A stretch of 64,000 nucleotides of DNA from assembly GCA_001464055.1 (NCBI GenBank), contig LNET01000025.1, forward strand, positions 1 to 64,000. Direction: 5' to 3'. Shown one piece after another: positions 20,673-29,066 of this stretch (position 1 is its first letter; the number at the start of each line of letters is the position of its first letter). This DNA comes from Burkholderiales bacterium Ga0077543. Lineage in GTDB: Bacteria > Pseudomonadota > Gammaproteobacteria > Burkholderiales > Burkholderiaceae_C. Below the pieces are notes generated by a model, which was not told where the DNA came from, did not search any database, and saw only the letters and a list, made by a program, of their open reading frames with translations. The position numbers and the translations under genes were made by a program.

Positions 20673-22949
20673 ATGAGCGCCCTCGCCAAATCCCCCGATC
20701 TTTCCATCCCGGCCGCAGTTTCCGAGCCCTCAGTCCTGGCGGGCGTCGACGACGCGGTCGAATTGGACAGGTTCACGCGGTGGGTGACGGGCCCCCAGGG
20801 CGAACGGCTGGGTGAATCCGCGCTCCAGCTCTCGGGCATGTACTGCGCCGCCTGCGCAGGGCTGATCGAACACGCCGTGGCTGCCGTCCCGGGCGTGCAC
20901 AGCGTGCAGGTGGGGGCTTCGGCACAGCGCGCCACGGTGCGCTGGGACCCGGCGCGCACGCAGCCTTCGGCGCTGATCCAGGCCATCCGCGGTGCCGGCT
21001 ACGACGCCGTGCCCGACGCGGCGGCGCCGGCCAGGCTGCAGCGCCAGGCCGAACACCGCCAGGCGCTGTGGCGCCTGTTCGTCGCCAGCTTCTGCATGAT
21101 GCAGGTGATGATGATGGCCACGCCCAGCTACGTGGCCGGCCCGGGCGAACTCGCCGACGACCTGCGCCAGCTGCTCAACTGGGGCTGCTGGCTGGTCTCG
21201 CTGCCGGTGATGGCGTTTTCGGCCGTGCCCTTCTTCACCAGCGCCTGGCGCAGCGTGCGCGCAGGCCGCATGGGCATGGACGTGCCGGTGTCGGTGGCCC
21301 TGCTGATCACCTTCGTCGCCAGCACCGGCTCCACCTTTGACCCGAATGGCATCTTCGGCCACGAGGTCTACTTCGATTCGCTGACCATGTTCGTCAGCTT
21401 CCTGCTGGGCGCACGCTACCTGGAGCTTAGAGCCCGCCACCGCGCAGCCGAGACGCTGGAGGCGACGCTGTCGGGCCTGCCCGAGATGGCCGTGCGCGTG
21501 GCCGCAGATGGCGCGCTGGAAAGCGTGAACGTGCACCACCTGCGCCCTGGCGACGAGGTTCGTGTTCCAGTGGGCCAGGCCTTCCCGGCCGACGGTGTGC
21601 TGCTGGCCGGCAGCACGCAGGCCGACGAGGCGCTGCTCAGCGGCGAATCGGCCCCGGTAGAAAAGGCGGCGGGCTCGGAACTCGTGGCCGGCAGCATCAA
21701 CCTCGGCAGCCCGGTGGCGATGCGCGTGCAGCGCGTCGGTGGCGACACCCGGCTGGAAGCCATCGTCTCGATGATGCGCAGCGCCCTGAGCCAGCGCCCG
21801 GCTTCGGCGGCGCTGGCCGACCGCTGGGCCGGCCCTTTTCTCTGGGCCGTGTTGCTGCTGGCGGCGGGTGCCGCCGCAGTCTGGAGCGTGATCGACCCCA
21901 GCCGTGCCGTCTGGGTGGCGGTGGCCGTGCTCATCGTCACCTGCCCCTGTGCGCTGTCGCTGGCCGCGCCGGCCGTGCTGGTGGCTGCCGCGCGCGGCAT
22001 GGCCCGCCAGGGGGTGATGCTGCAGCGCCTGGACGCGCTGGAAGTGCTGGCCAGAGTGCAGCATGTCTACTTCGACAAGACCGGCACGCTCACTGAAACG
22101 CGGGTGCGGCTGGCCGGCACCGGCTTGACGGCGGCCGGACAAAGGCTGTTCAAGGACGAGACAGCCGCCTTGTCGCATGCGGCCAGCCTGGCGGGCTGGT
22201 CCGGCCATCCCGTGGCCTTGGCGCTGGCCGCTGCCGTGCCGCCTGCAGCCGTGGCCTGGACCGGTGTTCACGAACACCCCGGGCAGGGCCTGCAGGCCTG
22301 CGACGCCGAAGGGCGCACCTGGCTCCTGGGCTCGGCGTCGTTCCTGGGCGCACCCGCGGGCGGGGGCGACATGGCCGTCTGGCTGGCCTGCGAAGGCGCA
22401 GTGGTCGCTGGATTCGAACTGGCCGACCAGCCCAGGCCTGGCGCACGCGAGGCCGTGCAGGCCCTGCGCGACCGCGGCCTTCGCGTCAGCCTGCTGTCGG
22501 GTGATACGCCGGCCCGCGCCCAGGCCTTGGCCAGCGCCCTGGGGCTGGATGAAGTGGTGGCCGGCGCCACCCCCGAAACCAAGCTGGCCGTGGTGGCCGC
22601 AGCCCAGGCCCGTGGCGAACGCGTGGCGATGGTCGGTGACGGCATCAACGACGCCCCCGTGCTGGCCCGCGCCGACGTGTCCCTGGCCATGGGCCAGGGT
22701 GCCCTGGTGGCGCGCAGCCAGGCCGATGCGGTGGTCATGTCGAACCGGGTGCAGGACATCGTCCGCGCCCACGAGCGCGCCCGTCATGCCATGCGCATCG
22801 TCCGTCAGAACCTCACCTGGGCGGCCAGCTACAACGCCGTGTGCATTCCGCTGGCCCTGGTGGGCTGGATGCCCCCCTGGGCCGCCGGCCTGGGCATGGC
22901 CGCCAGTTCGCTGCTGGTGACGGTGAACGCCCTGAGGGCGGGTCGCTAG
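20673..22949 (+). CDS. ccoI: Copper P-type ATPase for cbb3 oxidase assembly
   Basis: A 758-residue P1B-type ATPase of the CcoI/FixI group, which supplies copper for cbb3 oxidase biogenesis. An N-terminal heavy-metal-associated domain has GMYCAACAG (near 55-62). The actuator TGES-type loop is LLSGESAPVEK, the ion site is VTCPCALSLAAP, the phosphorylation site is FDKTGTLTETR, and the hinge is MVGDGINDAPVLA. About eight transmembrane helices are expected. It lies directly before ccoS, with eight bases between them, and upstream of ccoNOQP, which supports the assignment over general copper exporters. The ATG at 20673 has no strong Shine-Dalgarno, so the start is slightly uncertain. Confidence 0.93.
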   Translation: MSALAKSPDLSIPAAVSEPSVLAGVDDAVELDRFTRWVTGPQGERLGESALQLSGMYCAACAGLIEHAVAAVPGVHSVQVGASAQRATVRWDPARTQPSALIQAIRGAGYDAVPDAAAPARLQRQAEHRQALWRLFVASFCMMQVMMMATPSYVAGPGELADDLRQLLNWGCWLVSLPVMAFSAVPFFTSAWRSVRAGRMGMDVPVSVALLITFVASTGSTFDPNGIFGHEVYFDSLTMFVSFLLGARYLELRARHRAAETLEATLSGLPEMAVRVAADGALESVNVHHLRPGDEVRVPVGQAFPADGVLLAGSTQADEALLSGESAPVEKAAGSELVAGSINLGSPVAMRVQRVGGDTRLEAIVSMMRSALSQRPASAALADRWAGPFLWAVLLLAAGAAAVWSVIDPSRAVWVAVAVLIVTCPCALSLAAPAVLVAAARGMARQGVMLQRLDALEVLARVQHVYFDKTGTLTETRVRLAGTGLTAAGQRLFKDETAALSHAASLAGWSGHPVALALAAAVPPAAVAWTGVHEHPGQGLQACDAEGRTWLLGSASFLGAPAGGGDMAVWLACEGAVVAGFELADQPRPGAREAVQALRDRGLRVSLLSGDTPARAQALASALGLDEVVAGATPETKLAVVAAAQARGERVAMVGDGINDAPVLARADVSLAMGQGALVARSQADAVVMSNRVQDIVRAHERARHAMRIVRQNLTWAASYNAVCIPLALVGWMPPWAAGLGMAASSLLVTVNALRAGR

Positions 22950-22957
22950 GCCACGCG

Positions 22958-23161
22958 ATGGAAAGCCTTTACCTGCTGATTCCGCTGTCCGCCGCGCTGG
23001 TGCTGTTCATCCTGGCCGTGTTCGGCTGGGCGCTGAACCGCGGCCAGTTCGAGGAGCTCGAGCAGGAAGGCGAGCGAATCCTGCATGCCGACGGTGATGA
23101 GCTTGATGTCGATCAAGCCCGGCCGGGCAGGCAACCAGAAGAATCCCCAGATCGGTCGTAG
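22958..23161 (+). CDS. ccoS: cbb3 oxidase maturation protein CcoS
   Basis: A 67-residue membrane protein with one helix (about 4-25) followed by WALNRGQFEELEQEGERIL, the family signature (FxWAxxxGQFDDLE). CcoS is needed for insertion of heme and copper cofactors into CcoN. It follows ccoI by eight bases. Its distal coding region carries a perfect FNR box (23103-23116) that is likely the activator site for ccoN. Confidence 0.93.
   Translation: MESLYLLIPLSAALVLFILAVFGWALNRGQFEELEQEGERILHADGDELDVDQARPGRQPEESPDRS
23103..23144 (+). promoter_or_regulatory. FNR box and -10 of ccoN, inside ccoS
   Basis: TTGATGTCGATCAA (23103-23116) is a perfect TTGATnnnnATCAA FNR/Anr palindrome. AAGAAT (23139-23144) starts 29.5 bp from its centre, as in class II FNR promoters, giving a predicted transcription start near 23151, 44 bases before the ccoN ATG. 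The site lies wholly within ccoS codons (Glu-Leu-Asp-Val-Asp-Gln). Confidence 0.85.
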
Positions 23162-23194
23162 ACCGCTCCAGACACCGTGACCAGGAGAAGCCAG

Positions 23195-24682
23195 ATGGCC
23201 GCAACAGCAGTAGCCGCAAACCCACCGAACGCAGCACCCAGAACCCAGGACTCCCTGGGCACCGACGGCGTCTACACCGACACCGTCGTCCGCCTGTTTT
23301 CGCTGGCCGCGGTGGTGTGGGGCGTGGTGGGCATGCTCGTCGGCGTGGTCATCGCATCGCAACTGGCCTGGCCCGAACTGAACCTCGGCATTCCCTGGCT
23401 CAGCTACGGCCGCCTGCGTCCGCTGCACACCAACGCCGTCATCTTCGCCTTCGGCGGCTGCGTGCTCTTCGCCACCAGCTACCACGTCGCGCAGCGCACC
23501 TGCCAGACACGGCTGTTCGCGCCCAAGCTGGCGCTGTTCACCTTCTGGGGCTGGCAACTCGTGATCCTGGCCGCGGCGATCTCGCTGCCGCTGGGCATGA
23601 CGCAAGGCAAGGAATATGCCGAACTCGAATGGCCCATCGACCTGCTGATCGCGGTGGTGTGGGTCTGTTATGCGATCGTCTTCTTCGGTACGCTGGGCAT
23701 CCGCAAGGTGCGCCACATCTATGTGGCCAACTGGTTCTTCGGCGCCTTCATCATTGCCGTGGCGGTGCTGCACATCGTCAACAGCGCGGCCATCCCGGTG
23801 GGCATGTGGAAGAGCTACTCGGCCTATGCCGGCGTGCAGGACGCGATGATCCAGTGGTGGTACGGCCACAACGCGGTGGGCTTCTTCCTCACCGCCGGCT
23901 TCCTGGGCCTGATGTACTACTACATCCCCAAGCAGGCCGAGCGCCCGGTGTACAGCTACCGCCTGAGCATCGTGCACTTCTGGGCGCTGATCTTCACCTA
24001 CATGTGGGCCGGCCCGCACCACCTGCACTACACCGCGCTGCCCGACTGGGTGCAAAGCGTGGGCATGGTCTTCAGCCTGGTGCTGCTGGCGCCCAGCTGG
24101 GGCGGCATGATCAACGGCATCATGACGCTCAGCGGTGCCTGGCACAAGCTGCGTGACGACCCCATCCTGAAGTTCCTGATCGTGAGCCTGTCGTTCTACG
24201 GCATGAGCACCTTCGAAGGCCCGATGATGTCGATCAAGACCGTCAACGCGCTCAGCCACTACACCGACTGGACCGTGGGCCACGTGCACAGTGGTGCGCT
24301 GGGCTGGGTGGGCTTCATCAGCATGGGTGCGCTGTATCACCTGATTCCGCGTCTCTACGGCAAGACCAAGATGCACAGCGTGCCGGCGATCGAGCTGCAC
24401 TTCTGGATTGCCACCATCGGCATCGTGCTGTACATCGCCGCGATGTGGATCGCCGGCGTGATGCAGGGCCTGATGTGGCGCGCCGTCAACCCCGACGGCA
24501 CCCTGGTCTACACCTTCGTCGAAAGCGTGAAGGCGAGCTTCCCCTACTACGTCATCCGCCTGCTGGGCGGGGTGCTGTACCTCACGGGCATGCTGATCAT
24601 GGCCTGGAACGTGGTGATGACGGTCAAGGGCGCACGCGCCCAGCCGGTCCCCATTCCCCGCGTCGCCGCGGCCTACGCCTGA
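23195..24682 (+). CDS. ccoN: cbb3 cytochrome c oxidase subunit I
   Basis: The 495-residue catalytic subunit of the high-affinity cbb3 oxidase, a heme b and heme b3/CuB integral-membrane protein that reduces oxygen and pumps protons. Histidine ligands are seen in [14 protein letters not shown], in [19 protein letters not shown], in [15 protein letters not shown], and in [19 protein letters not shown]. About twelve hydrophobic helices are evident. The ATG at 23195 follows AGGAG; an upstream in-frame GTG at 23177 is unlikely. It heads ccoNOQP. Confidence 0.97.
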   Translation: MAATAVAANPPNAAPRTQDSLGTDGVYTDTVVRLFSLAAVVWGVVGMLVGVVIASQLAWPELNLGIPWLSYGRLRPLHTNAVIFAFGGCVLFATSYHVAQRTCQTRLFAPKLALFTFWGWQLVILAAAISLPLGMTQGKEYAELEWPIDLLIAVVWVCYAIVFFGTLGIRKVRHIYVANWFFGAFIIAVAVLHIVNSAAIPVGMWKSYSAYAGVQDAMIQWWYGHNAVGFFLTAGFLGLMYYYIPKQAERPVYSYRLSIVHFWALIFTYMWAGPHHLHYTALPDWVQSVGMVFSLVLLAPSWGGMINGIMTLSGAWHKLRDDPILKFLIVSLSFYGMSTFEGPMMSIKTVNALSHYTDWTVGHVHSGALGWVGFISMGALYHLIPRLYGKTKMHSVPAIELHFWIATIGIVLYIAAMWIAGVMQGLMWRAVNPDGTLVYTFVESVKASFPYYVIRLLGGVLYLTGMLIMAWNVVMTVKGARAQPVPIPRVAAAYA

Positions 24683-24714
24683 GTCGCAGCAAGCAGTCTG
24701 AGAGGAAACATTCC

Positions 24715-25332
24715 ATGGCCCAGAACAAGCCCACCGGTCACGAGAGGATCGAGACCAACAACTTCCTGCTGATCGTGCTGATCATCGTGGCCATCGCCAT
24801 CGGTGGCCTGGTCGAGATCCTGCCGCTGTTCTTCCAGCGTTCGACCACCCAGCCGGTCGAAGGCCTCAAGCCGTATACCGCGCTGCAGCTGGCCGGGCGC
24901 GACGTCTACATCCGCGAGGGTTGCTACAACTGCCATTCGCAGATGGTGCGTCCCTTCCGCGCCGAAGCGCTGCGCTATGGCGAGCTGTCGCAGGCTGGCG
25001 AGTTCGTCTACGACCACCCCTTCCAGTGGGGCAGCAAGCGCACCGGCCCCGACCTGCACCGCGTGGGCGGCAAGTTCAGCGACGAATGGCACCGCCTGCA
25101 CCTGATCAACCCGCGTGATCTGGTGCCCGAGTCGAACATGCCCGCCTATCCCTGGCTGGAGACCGCGCTGGTCAATGACGCCAAGATCGGCGACCACATG
25201 ACCGGTCTGCGCCGGGTGGGCGTGCCCTACACCGACGCCGAGATCGCAGCCGCCGGCGACGCAGTCAAGGGCAAGACCGAGATGCAGGCGCTGATCGCCT
25301 ATCTGCAGGTGCTGGGCACCGCCAGGAAGTAA
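24715..25332 (+). CDS. ccoO: cbb3 cytochrome c oxidase subunit II
   Basis: A 205-residue membrane-anchored monoheme cytochrome c. A single N-terminal helix (about 16-40, [20 protein letters not shown]) precedes [15 protein letters not shown] with the heme-attachment CxxCH (near 71-75). The axial Met is probably in [11 protein letters not shown]. It passes electrons from CcoP to CcoN. GAGAGGA lies nine bases before the ATG. Confidence 0.97.
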   Translation: MAQNKPTGHERIETNNFLLIVLIIVAIAIGGLVEILPLFFQRSTTQPVEGLKPYTALQLAGRDVYIREGCYNCHSQMVRPFRAEALRYGELSQAGEFVYDHPFQWGSKRTGPDLHRVGGKFSDEWHRLHLINPRDLVPESNMPAYPWLETALVNDAKIGDHMTGLRRVGVPYTDAEIAAAGDAVKGKTEMQALIAYLQVLGTARK

Positions 25333-25343
25333 GGAGCGAACCC

Positions 25344-25508
25344 ATGGACTTCGATGTCAACACCTGGCGCATAGCGGTCACCCTGGCCGGTTTCGTGTTG
25401 TTCCTGCTGCTGATCAAGCACAGCTACAGCCGCAAGCGCAAGACAGAGCACCAGGAAGCGGCGATGTTGCCCTTCCTCGACGAAATGCAGGAGAGCAAGC
25501 GTGAGTGA
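25344..25508 (+). CDS. ccoQ: cbb3 oxidase small subunit CcoQ
   Basis: A 54-residue protein with one transmembrane helix (about 9-26, RIAVTLAGFVLFLLLIKH) followed by a basic stretch YSRKRK, the normal CcoQ/FixQ layout. It stabilises the oxidase and the CcoP contact. AAGGAG precedes the ATG at 25344 closely, and the last eight bases overlap the GTG start of ccoP. Confidence 0.92.
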   Translation: MDFDVNTWRIAVTLAGFVLFLLLIKHSYSRKRKTEHQEAAMLPFLDEMQESKRE

Positions 25509-26418
25509 CTTCATCCACAGTGGCTGGGCGATCTTTGTCGCCGTCGTCACCATCCTGAGCCTCTTGGCCTGCCTGGCCCTGCTGATCATCGCAAGCCGCC
25601 GCAAGGTGATGGCGGCCGACAACACCACCGGCCACGTCTGGGACGAAGACCTGGTCGAGATGAACAACCCGCTGCCGCGCTGGTGGATGTGGCTGTTCGT
25701 CATGACCGTGGTCTTCGCCGCGGTTTATCTGGCCTTCTACCCCGGCCTGGGCAGCAGCCCGGGCACGCTGAAATGGTCCAGCCAGGGCCAGTTCGAAGCC
25801 GAACAGGCCAAGGCGCGGGCCGCGATGGTACCGGTGTATGCGCCCTACGTGACGATGACCGCAGAAGCCCTGGCCCAGGACACCAAGGCCATGGGCATTG
25901 GCGAACGCCTGTACCTGAACAACTGCGCGCAATGCCACGGCAGCAATGCCCAAGGCAGCAAGGGCTTCCCGAACCTGACCGACAAGGACTGGCTTTGGGG
26001 GGGGTCGCACGAGGCCATCAAGACCAGCTTGACGAACGGCCGCGTCGGCAACATGCCCGCACTTGCTGCCGCCGTGGGTACGGCCGAAGACGTGCGCAAC
26101 CTGGCGCAGTACGTGCTGAGCCTGTCAGACAGCCCGCACAACAGCCTGGCGGCGCAGCTGGGCAAGCCGAAGTACGCGGTGTGTGCGGCCTGCCACGGCG
26201 CCGATGGCAAGGGCAACCAGGCGCTGGGTGCGCCGAACCTCACCGACAAGATCTGGCTGCACGGCTGGGGCGAGCAGGCCATCGTCAACATCGTCAACAA
26301 CGGCAAGGTCAACCAGATGCCGGCCCAGGCTTCACGCCTGACGCCCGAGCAGATCCACGTGCTGGGCGCCTATGTCTGGAGCTTGTCGCAGGGCACCCGC
26401 GTCGCTGCCGGAAACTGA
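25501..26418 (+). CDS. ccoP: cbb3 cytochrome c oxidase subunit III
   Basis: A 305-residue diheme cytochrome c subunit. An N-terminal helix (about 10-32) and a second helix (about 63-82, WWMWLFVMTVVFAAVYLAFY) follow the FixP pattern with HVWDEDLVEMNNPLPRWW between them. Heme motifs are CAQCH (near 143) and CAACH (near 228). It starts at GTG 25501, overlapping ccoQ by eight bases, with AGGAGAG upstream. A run of eight G at 25997-26004 lies inside the gene (Trp-Gly-Gly-Ser); a slip there would truncate the second heme domain. Confidence 0.96.
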   Translation: MSDFIHSGWAIFVAVVTILSLLACLALLIIASRRKVMAADNTTGHVWDEDLVEMNNPLPRWWMWLFVMTVVFAAVYLAFYPGLGSSPGTLKWSSQGQFEAEQAKARAAMVPVYAPYVTMTAEALAQDTKAMGIGERLYLNNCAQCHGSNAQGSKGFPNLTDKDWLWGGSHEAIKTSLTNGRVGNMPALAAAVGTAEDVRNLAQYVLSLSDSPHNSLAAQLGKPKYAVCAACHGADGKGNQALGAPNLTDKIWLHGWGEQAIVNIVNNGKVNQMPAQASRLTPEQIHVLGAYVWSLSQGTRVAAGN

Positions 26419-26442
26419 GCCCCGGCAGAGCAGTTGGCCCCC

Positions 26443-27882
26443 ATGCGATCCCCCGACACCTCCCCCGCCGCGACGACCGAGTCGGTCGTCCACTTCTACA
26501 AGAGCGACGCCAAGATCTACGCCCGCGCCGTGTCGGGCTGGTTCGCGCGCTGGCGCTGGGCGGCGGTGTGGTTCACGCAGGTGCTGTTCTACGGCCTGGC
26601 CTGGCTGCCCTGGAACGGGCGCCAGGCCGTGCTGTTCGACCTGGGCGCCAGGCGCTTCTACATCTTCGACCTGGTGCTGTACCCGCAGGACTTCATCTAC
26701 CTGACCGGCTTGTTGATCGTCGCGGCGTATTCGCTGTTTCTCTTCACAGCGGTGGCCGGGCGGCTGTGGTGCGGGTATGCCTGCCCGCAGACGGTCTACA
26801 CCGAGATCTTCATGTGGGTGGAACGCCATACCGAAGGCGACCGCATGCAGCGCATGAAGCTCGACGCCTCCCCTTGGGGCGTGAACAAGCTGCTGCGCAA
26901 GGGCAGCAAGCAGTTCATCTGGCTGGCCATCGGGCTGTGGACGGGCTTCACCTTCGTCGGCTACTTCACGCCCATCCGTGAACTCTGGGCGTCGGCCTTC
27001 ACTCTGAGCTTCGGGCCCTGGGAAACCTTCTGGACGCTGTTCTACGGCTTTGCCACCTACGGCAACGCCGGCTGGATGCGCGAACAGGTGTGCAAGTACA
27101 TGTGCCCCTACGCGCGCTTCCAGGGTGCGATGTTCGACAAGGACACGCTGATCATCGGCTACGACGCGCAACGTGGCGAACCGCGTGGCACCCGGGGCCG
27201 CAAGACCGATCTGGCGCAGGCGAACCTGGGTTCCTGCATCGACTGCGGTCTGTGCGTGCAGGTCTGCCCCACCGGCATCGACATCCGCAAGGGCCAGCAG
27301 TACGAGTGCATCGGCTGCGCCGCCTGCATCGACGTCTGTGACACCGTGATGGACAAGATGCAGTACCCGCGCGGCCTGGTGCGTTACGACACCGAGCGCG
27401 GCCTGGAACAGAAGCTGGACAGGTCGCAGCTGCTCAGGCGCGTGTTCCGGCCGCGGGTGCTGGTCTACACGACGGTGCTGGTGCTGATCCTGGCCGGGCT
27501 GGGCACGAGCCTGGCGCTGCGTTCACCGTTCCGTGTCGACGTCGAACGCGACCGCGGCTCGATCGCTCGGGAAGTCGACAACGGCTGGATCGAGAACGGC
27601 TATCGCATGCAGGTGATGAACGCCACCGAGCGTGTCCAGACCTACCGCATCAGCCTGGCCGGCCTTCCCGGCAGCGTCGTCGACCTGAAGGGCGAAGTGC
27701 GCGTGGGCCCTGCAGAAACTCGCTGGGTGCCGGTGTCGGTGCGTGTGCCGCCTGAGCAGGCGGCCAGCCTGGGCACCGGGTCGCACCGCATTGAATTCGT
27801 CGTGGAACGTGTGGCGGACGGTGCTGCCGGTGACAGTGCCCGCATGCTCAGCGAAAAGTCCACGTTTCTCGTGCCGCGTTGA
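26443..27882 (+). CDS. ccoG: Cytochrome c oxidase accessory protein CcoG
   Basis: A 479-residue polyferredoxin-like membrane protein. About five transmembrane helices surround WCGYACPQTVYTEIF and YMCPYARFQG. A ferredoxin domain holds two cysteine clusters, CIDCGLCVQVCP and CIGCAACIDVC (about residues 263-300). A last helix (about 343-362) leads to a C-terminal Ig-like periplasmic domain. CcoG is a cupric reductase feeding copper to cbb3 assembly in established work. The start at 26443 is 24 bases after ccoP. Confidence 0.95.
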   Translation: MRSPDTSPAATTESVVHFYKSDAKIYARAVSGWFARWRWAAVWFTQVLFYGLAWLPWNGRQAVLFDLGARRFYIFDLVLYPQDFIYLTGLLIVAAYSLFLFTAVAGRLWCGYACPQTVYTEIFMWVERHTEGDRMQRMKLDASPWGVNKLLRKGSKQFIWLAIGLWTGFTFVGYFTPIRELWASAFTLSFGPWETFWTLFYGFATYGNAGWMREQVCKYMCPYARFQGAMFDKDTLIIGYDAQRGEPRGTRGRKTDLAQANLGSCIDCGLCVQVCPTGIDIRKGQQYECIGCAACIDVCDTVMDKMQYPRGLVRYDTERGLEQKLDRSQLLRRVFRPRVLVYTTVLVLILAGLGTSLALRSPFRVDVERDRGSIAREVDNGWIENGYRMQVMNATERVQTYRISLAGLPGSVVDLKGEVRVGPAETRWVPVSVRVPPEQAASLGTGSHRIEFVVERVADGAAGDSARMLSEKSTFLVPR

Positions 27883-27922
27883 AGCGGCCTGCCACACTTT
27901 CTTCTCCTGGAGTCATATCCGC

Positions 27923-28150
27923 ATGAGCGCAGCAGACAAGACGAAACAGGCCTCGTCCGGACCCTGGTGGCGGGTGGGCATGATGTGGATGGTGATCGGA
28001 GGGCCCTTGATCGTGGTGGTGGCCAGTTTTGCAACCCTCACGCTCGCCATCCTGAACCCCGACCCGGTCTACAAGCTGGAAGCGCCCCGAAGTGCTGCCG
28101 AGATGCCGGCCGTGCAGGGGCGAAACCACGCCGCCACGCCCAAGCCCTGA
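27923..28150 (+). CDS. FixH/CcoH-like small membrane protein
   Basis: A 75-residue protein with a single membrane helix (about 18-42, GMMWMVIGGPLIVVVASFATLTL) after a short cytosolic segment GPWWRVG. It sits immediately after ccoG, where FixH/CcoH is expected, and has the PWW-Vxx-W start of the N-terminal anchor. It is much shorter than classical FixH (about 150 residues) because the periplasmic domain is missing, as in several Burkholderiales. It probably helps assemble the oxidase. Confidence 0.75.
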   Translation: MSAADKTKQASSGPWWRVGMMWMVIGGPLIVVVASFATLTLAILNPDPVYKLEAPRSAAEMPAVQGRNHAATPKP

Positions 28151-28183
28151 CCCGCGCCCCCCGGGGATGCGGGCAACGCTGTG

Positions 28184-28939
28184 TCAGCAGCCGCTTCCGT
28201 TTACCAGCGCCTGCAGGCCTTCGGGCTTGAGCACGTGGATCTGGCGCTGCTTCACTTCCAGCAGGCCCTCGTCCTGGAACTTCGAGAACGCCCGGCTCAC
28301 GGTTTCCAGCTTCAGGCCCAGGTAGCTGCCGATTTCCTCGCGGGTCATGCGCAGCACCAGGGAACTGGCCGAGTAGCCGCGCGTGCGCAGCCGCTGCGTC
28401 AGGTTCAGCAGGAAGGCGGCCAGGCGTTCTTCGGCCCGCATGCTGCCCAGCAGCAGCATCACGCCGTGGTCGCGCACGATCTCGCGGCTCATGATGCGGT
28501 GGAAGTGGCGCTGCAGGTCGCTGAATTCACGCGACAGGTCTTCCAGCTGGTGAAAGGGGATCAGGCAGACCTGCGAATCTTCCAGGGCGATGGCGTCGCA
28601 GGTATGGCGGTCGGTGCCGATGCCGTCCAGCCCCAGCAGTTCGCCGGCCATCTGGAAGCCGGTGACCTGGTCGCGGCCGTCTTCAGAGGACACCGATGTC
28701 TTGAAAAAGCCTGCGCGGATGGCATACAAGGACGCGAACGGGTCACCGACCCTGAACAGCGCCTCGCCCCGCGCCACACTGCGCCGTGTGGCAACCATGC
28801 TGCTCAGGCGTTCCAGCTCGGCTTCCGATATGCCCAGGGGCAGGCACAGTTCGCGCAGGTTGCAGCCTGAACAGGCCACCTTGAAAGGTTCGATGCGCAG
28901 CTGCGCTGCAGCCACTGCGCTGTGGGTTTCGCTCATCAT
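28184..28939 (-). CDS. fnr: FNR-type oxygen-sensing transcription regulator
   Basis: A 251-residue CRP/FNR-family regulator. The N-terminal cluster CSGCNLRELCLP and a later Cys in TDRHTCDAI provide four ligands for an oxygen-labile [4Fe-4S] cluster, as in E. coli FNR. The sensor beta-roll covers about residues 45-150, followed by a dimer helix and an HTH with EEIGSYLGLKLETVSRAFSKF, whose E-TV-SR matches FNR residues that read TTGAT. It probably activates ccoI, ccoN and hemN, all of which carry FNR boxes. It starts at ATG 28939 or 28936. It is divergent from hemN, sharing an FNR box at 29020-29033. Confidence 0.95.
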   Translation of the reverse strand: MMSETHSAVAAAQLRIEPFKVACSGCNLRELCLPLGISEAELERLSSMVATRRSVARGEALFRVGDPFASLYAIRAGFFKTSVSSEDGRDQVTGFQMAGELLGLDGIGTDRHTCDAIALEDSQVCLIPFHQLEDLSREFSDLQRHFHRIMSREIVRDHGVMLLLGSMRAEERLAAFLLNLTQRLRTRGYSASSLVLRMTREEIGSYLGLKLETVSRAFSKFQDEGLLEVKQRQIHVLKPEGLQALVNGSGC

Positions 28940-29019
28940 GGACACCCTGGAGTACGACGCGCCAAGTATCGCGCAGTTGCCGGGTGCTTACCCTGGTCAG
29001 GCATCAGGGTGAACCTTGA

Positions 29020-29060
29020 TTGAGGGAGATCAAGTCTTCGTTCCACAGCTTGGGCACAGT
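29020..29060 (+). promoter_or_regulatory. FNR box and -10 of hemN
   Basis: TTGAGGGAGATCAA (29020-29033) matches TTGA-N6-TCAA, with one mismatch to TTGATnnnnATCAA. CACAGT (29055-29060) begins 28.5 bp from its centre. The predicted +1 coincides with the A of the hemN ATG at 29067, implying a leaderless message. The site is also about 80 bases upstream of fnr and could give autoregulation. Confidence 0.6.
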
Positions 29061-29066
29061 GCGGGC

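Noticed and set aside
26419..28183. Search for further FNR boxes before ccoG and the FixH-like gene
   Set aside because: No TTGA-N6-TCAA match; these genes most likely read through from ccoNOQP.
29015..29034. Reading the hemN palindrome as TTGAT-N8-ATCAA
   Set aside because: FNR half-sites need a four-base spacer; the overlapping TTGAG-N4-ATCAA has the correct spacing and was used instead.
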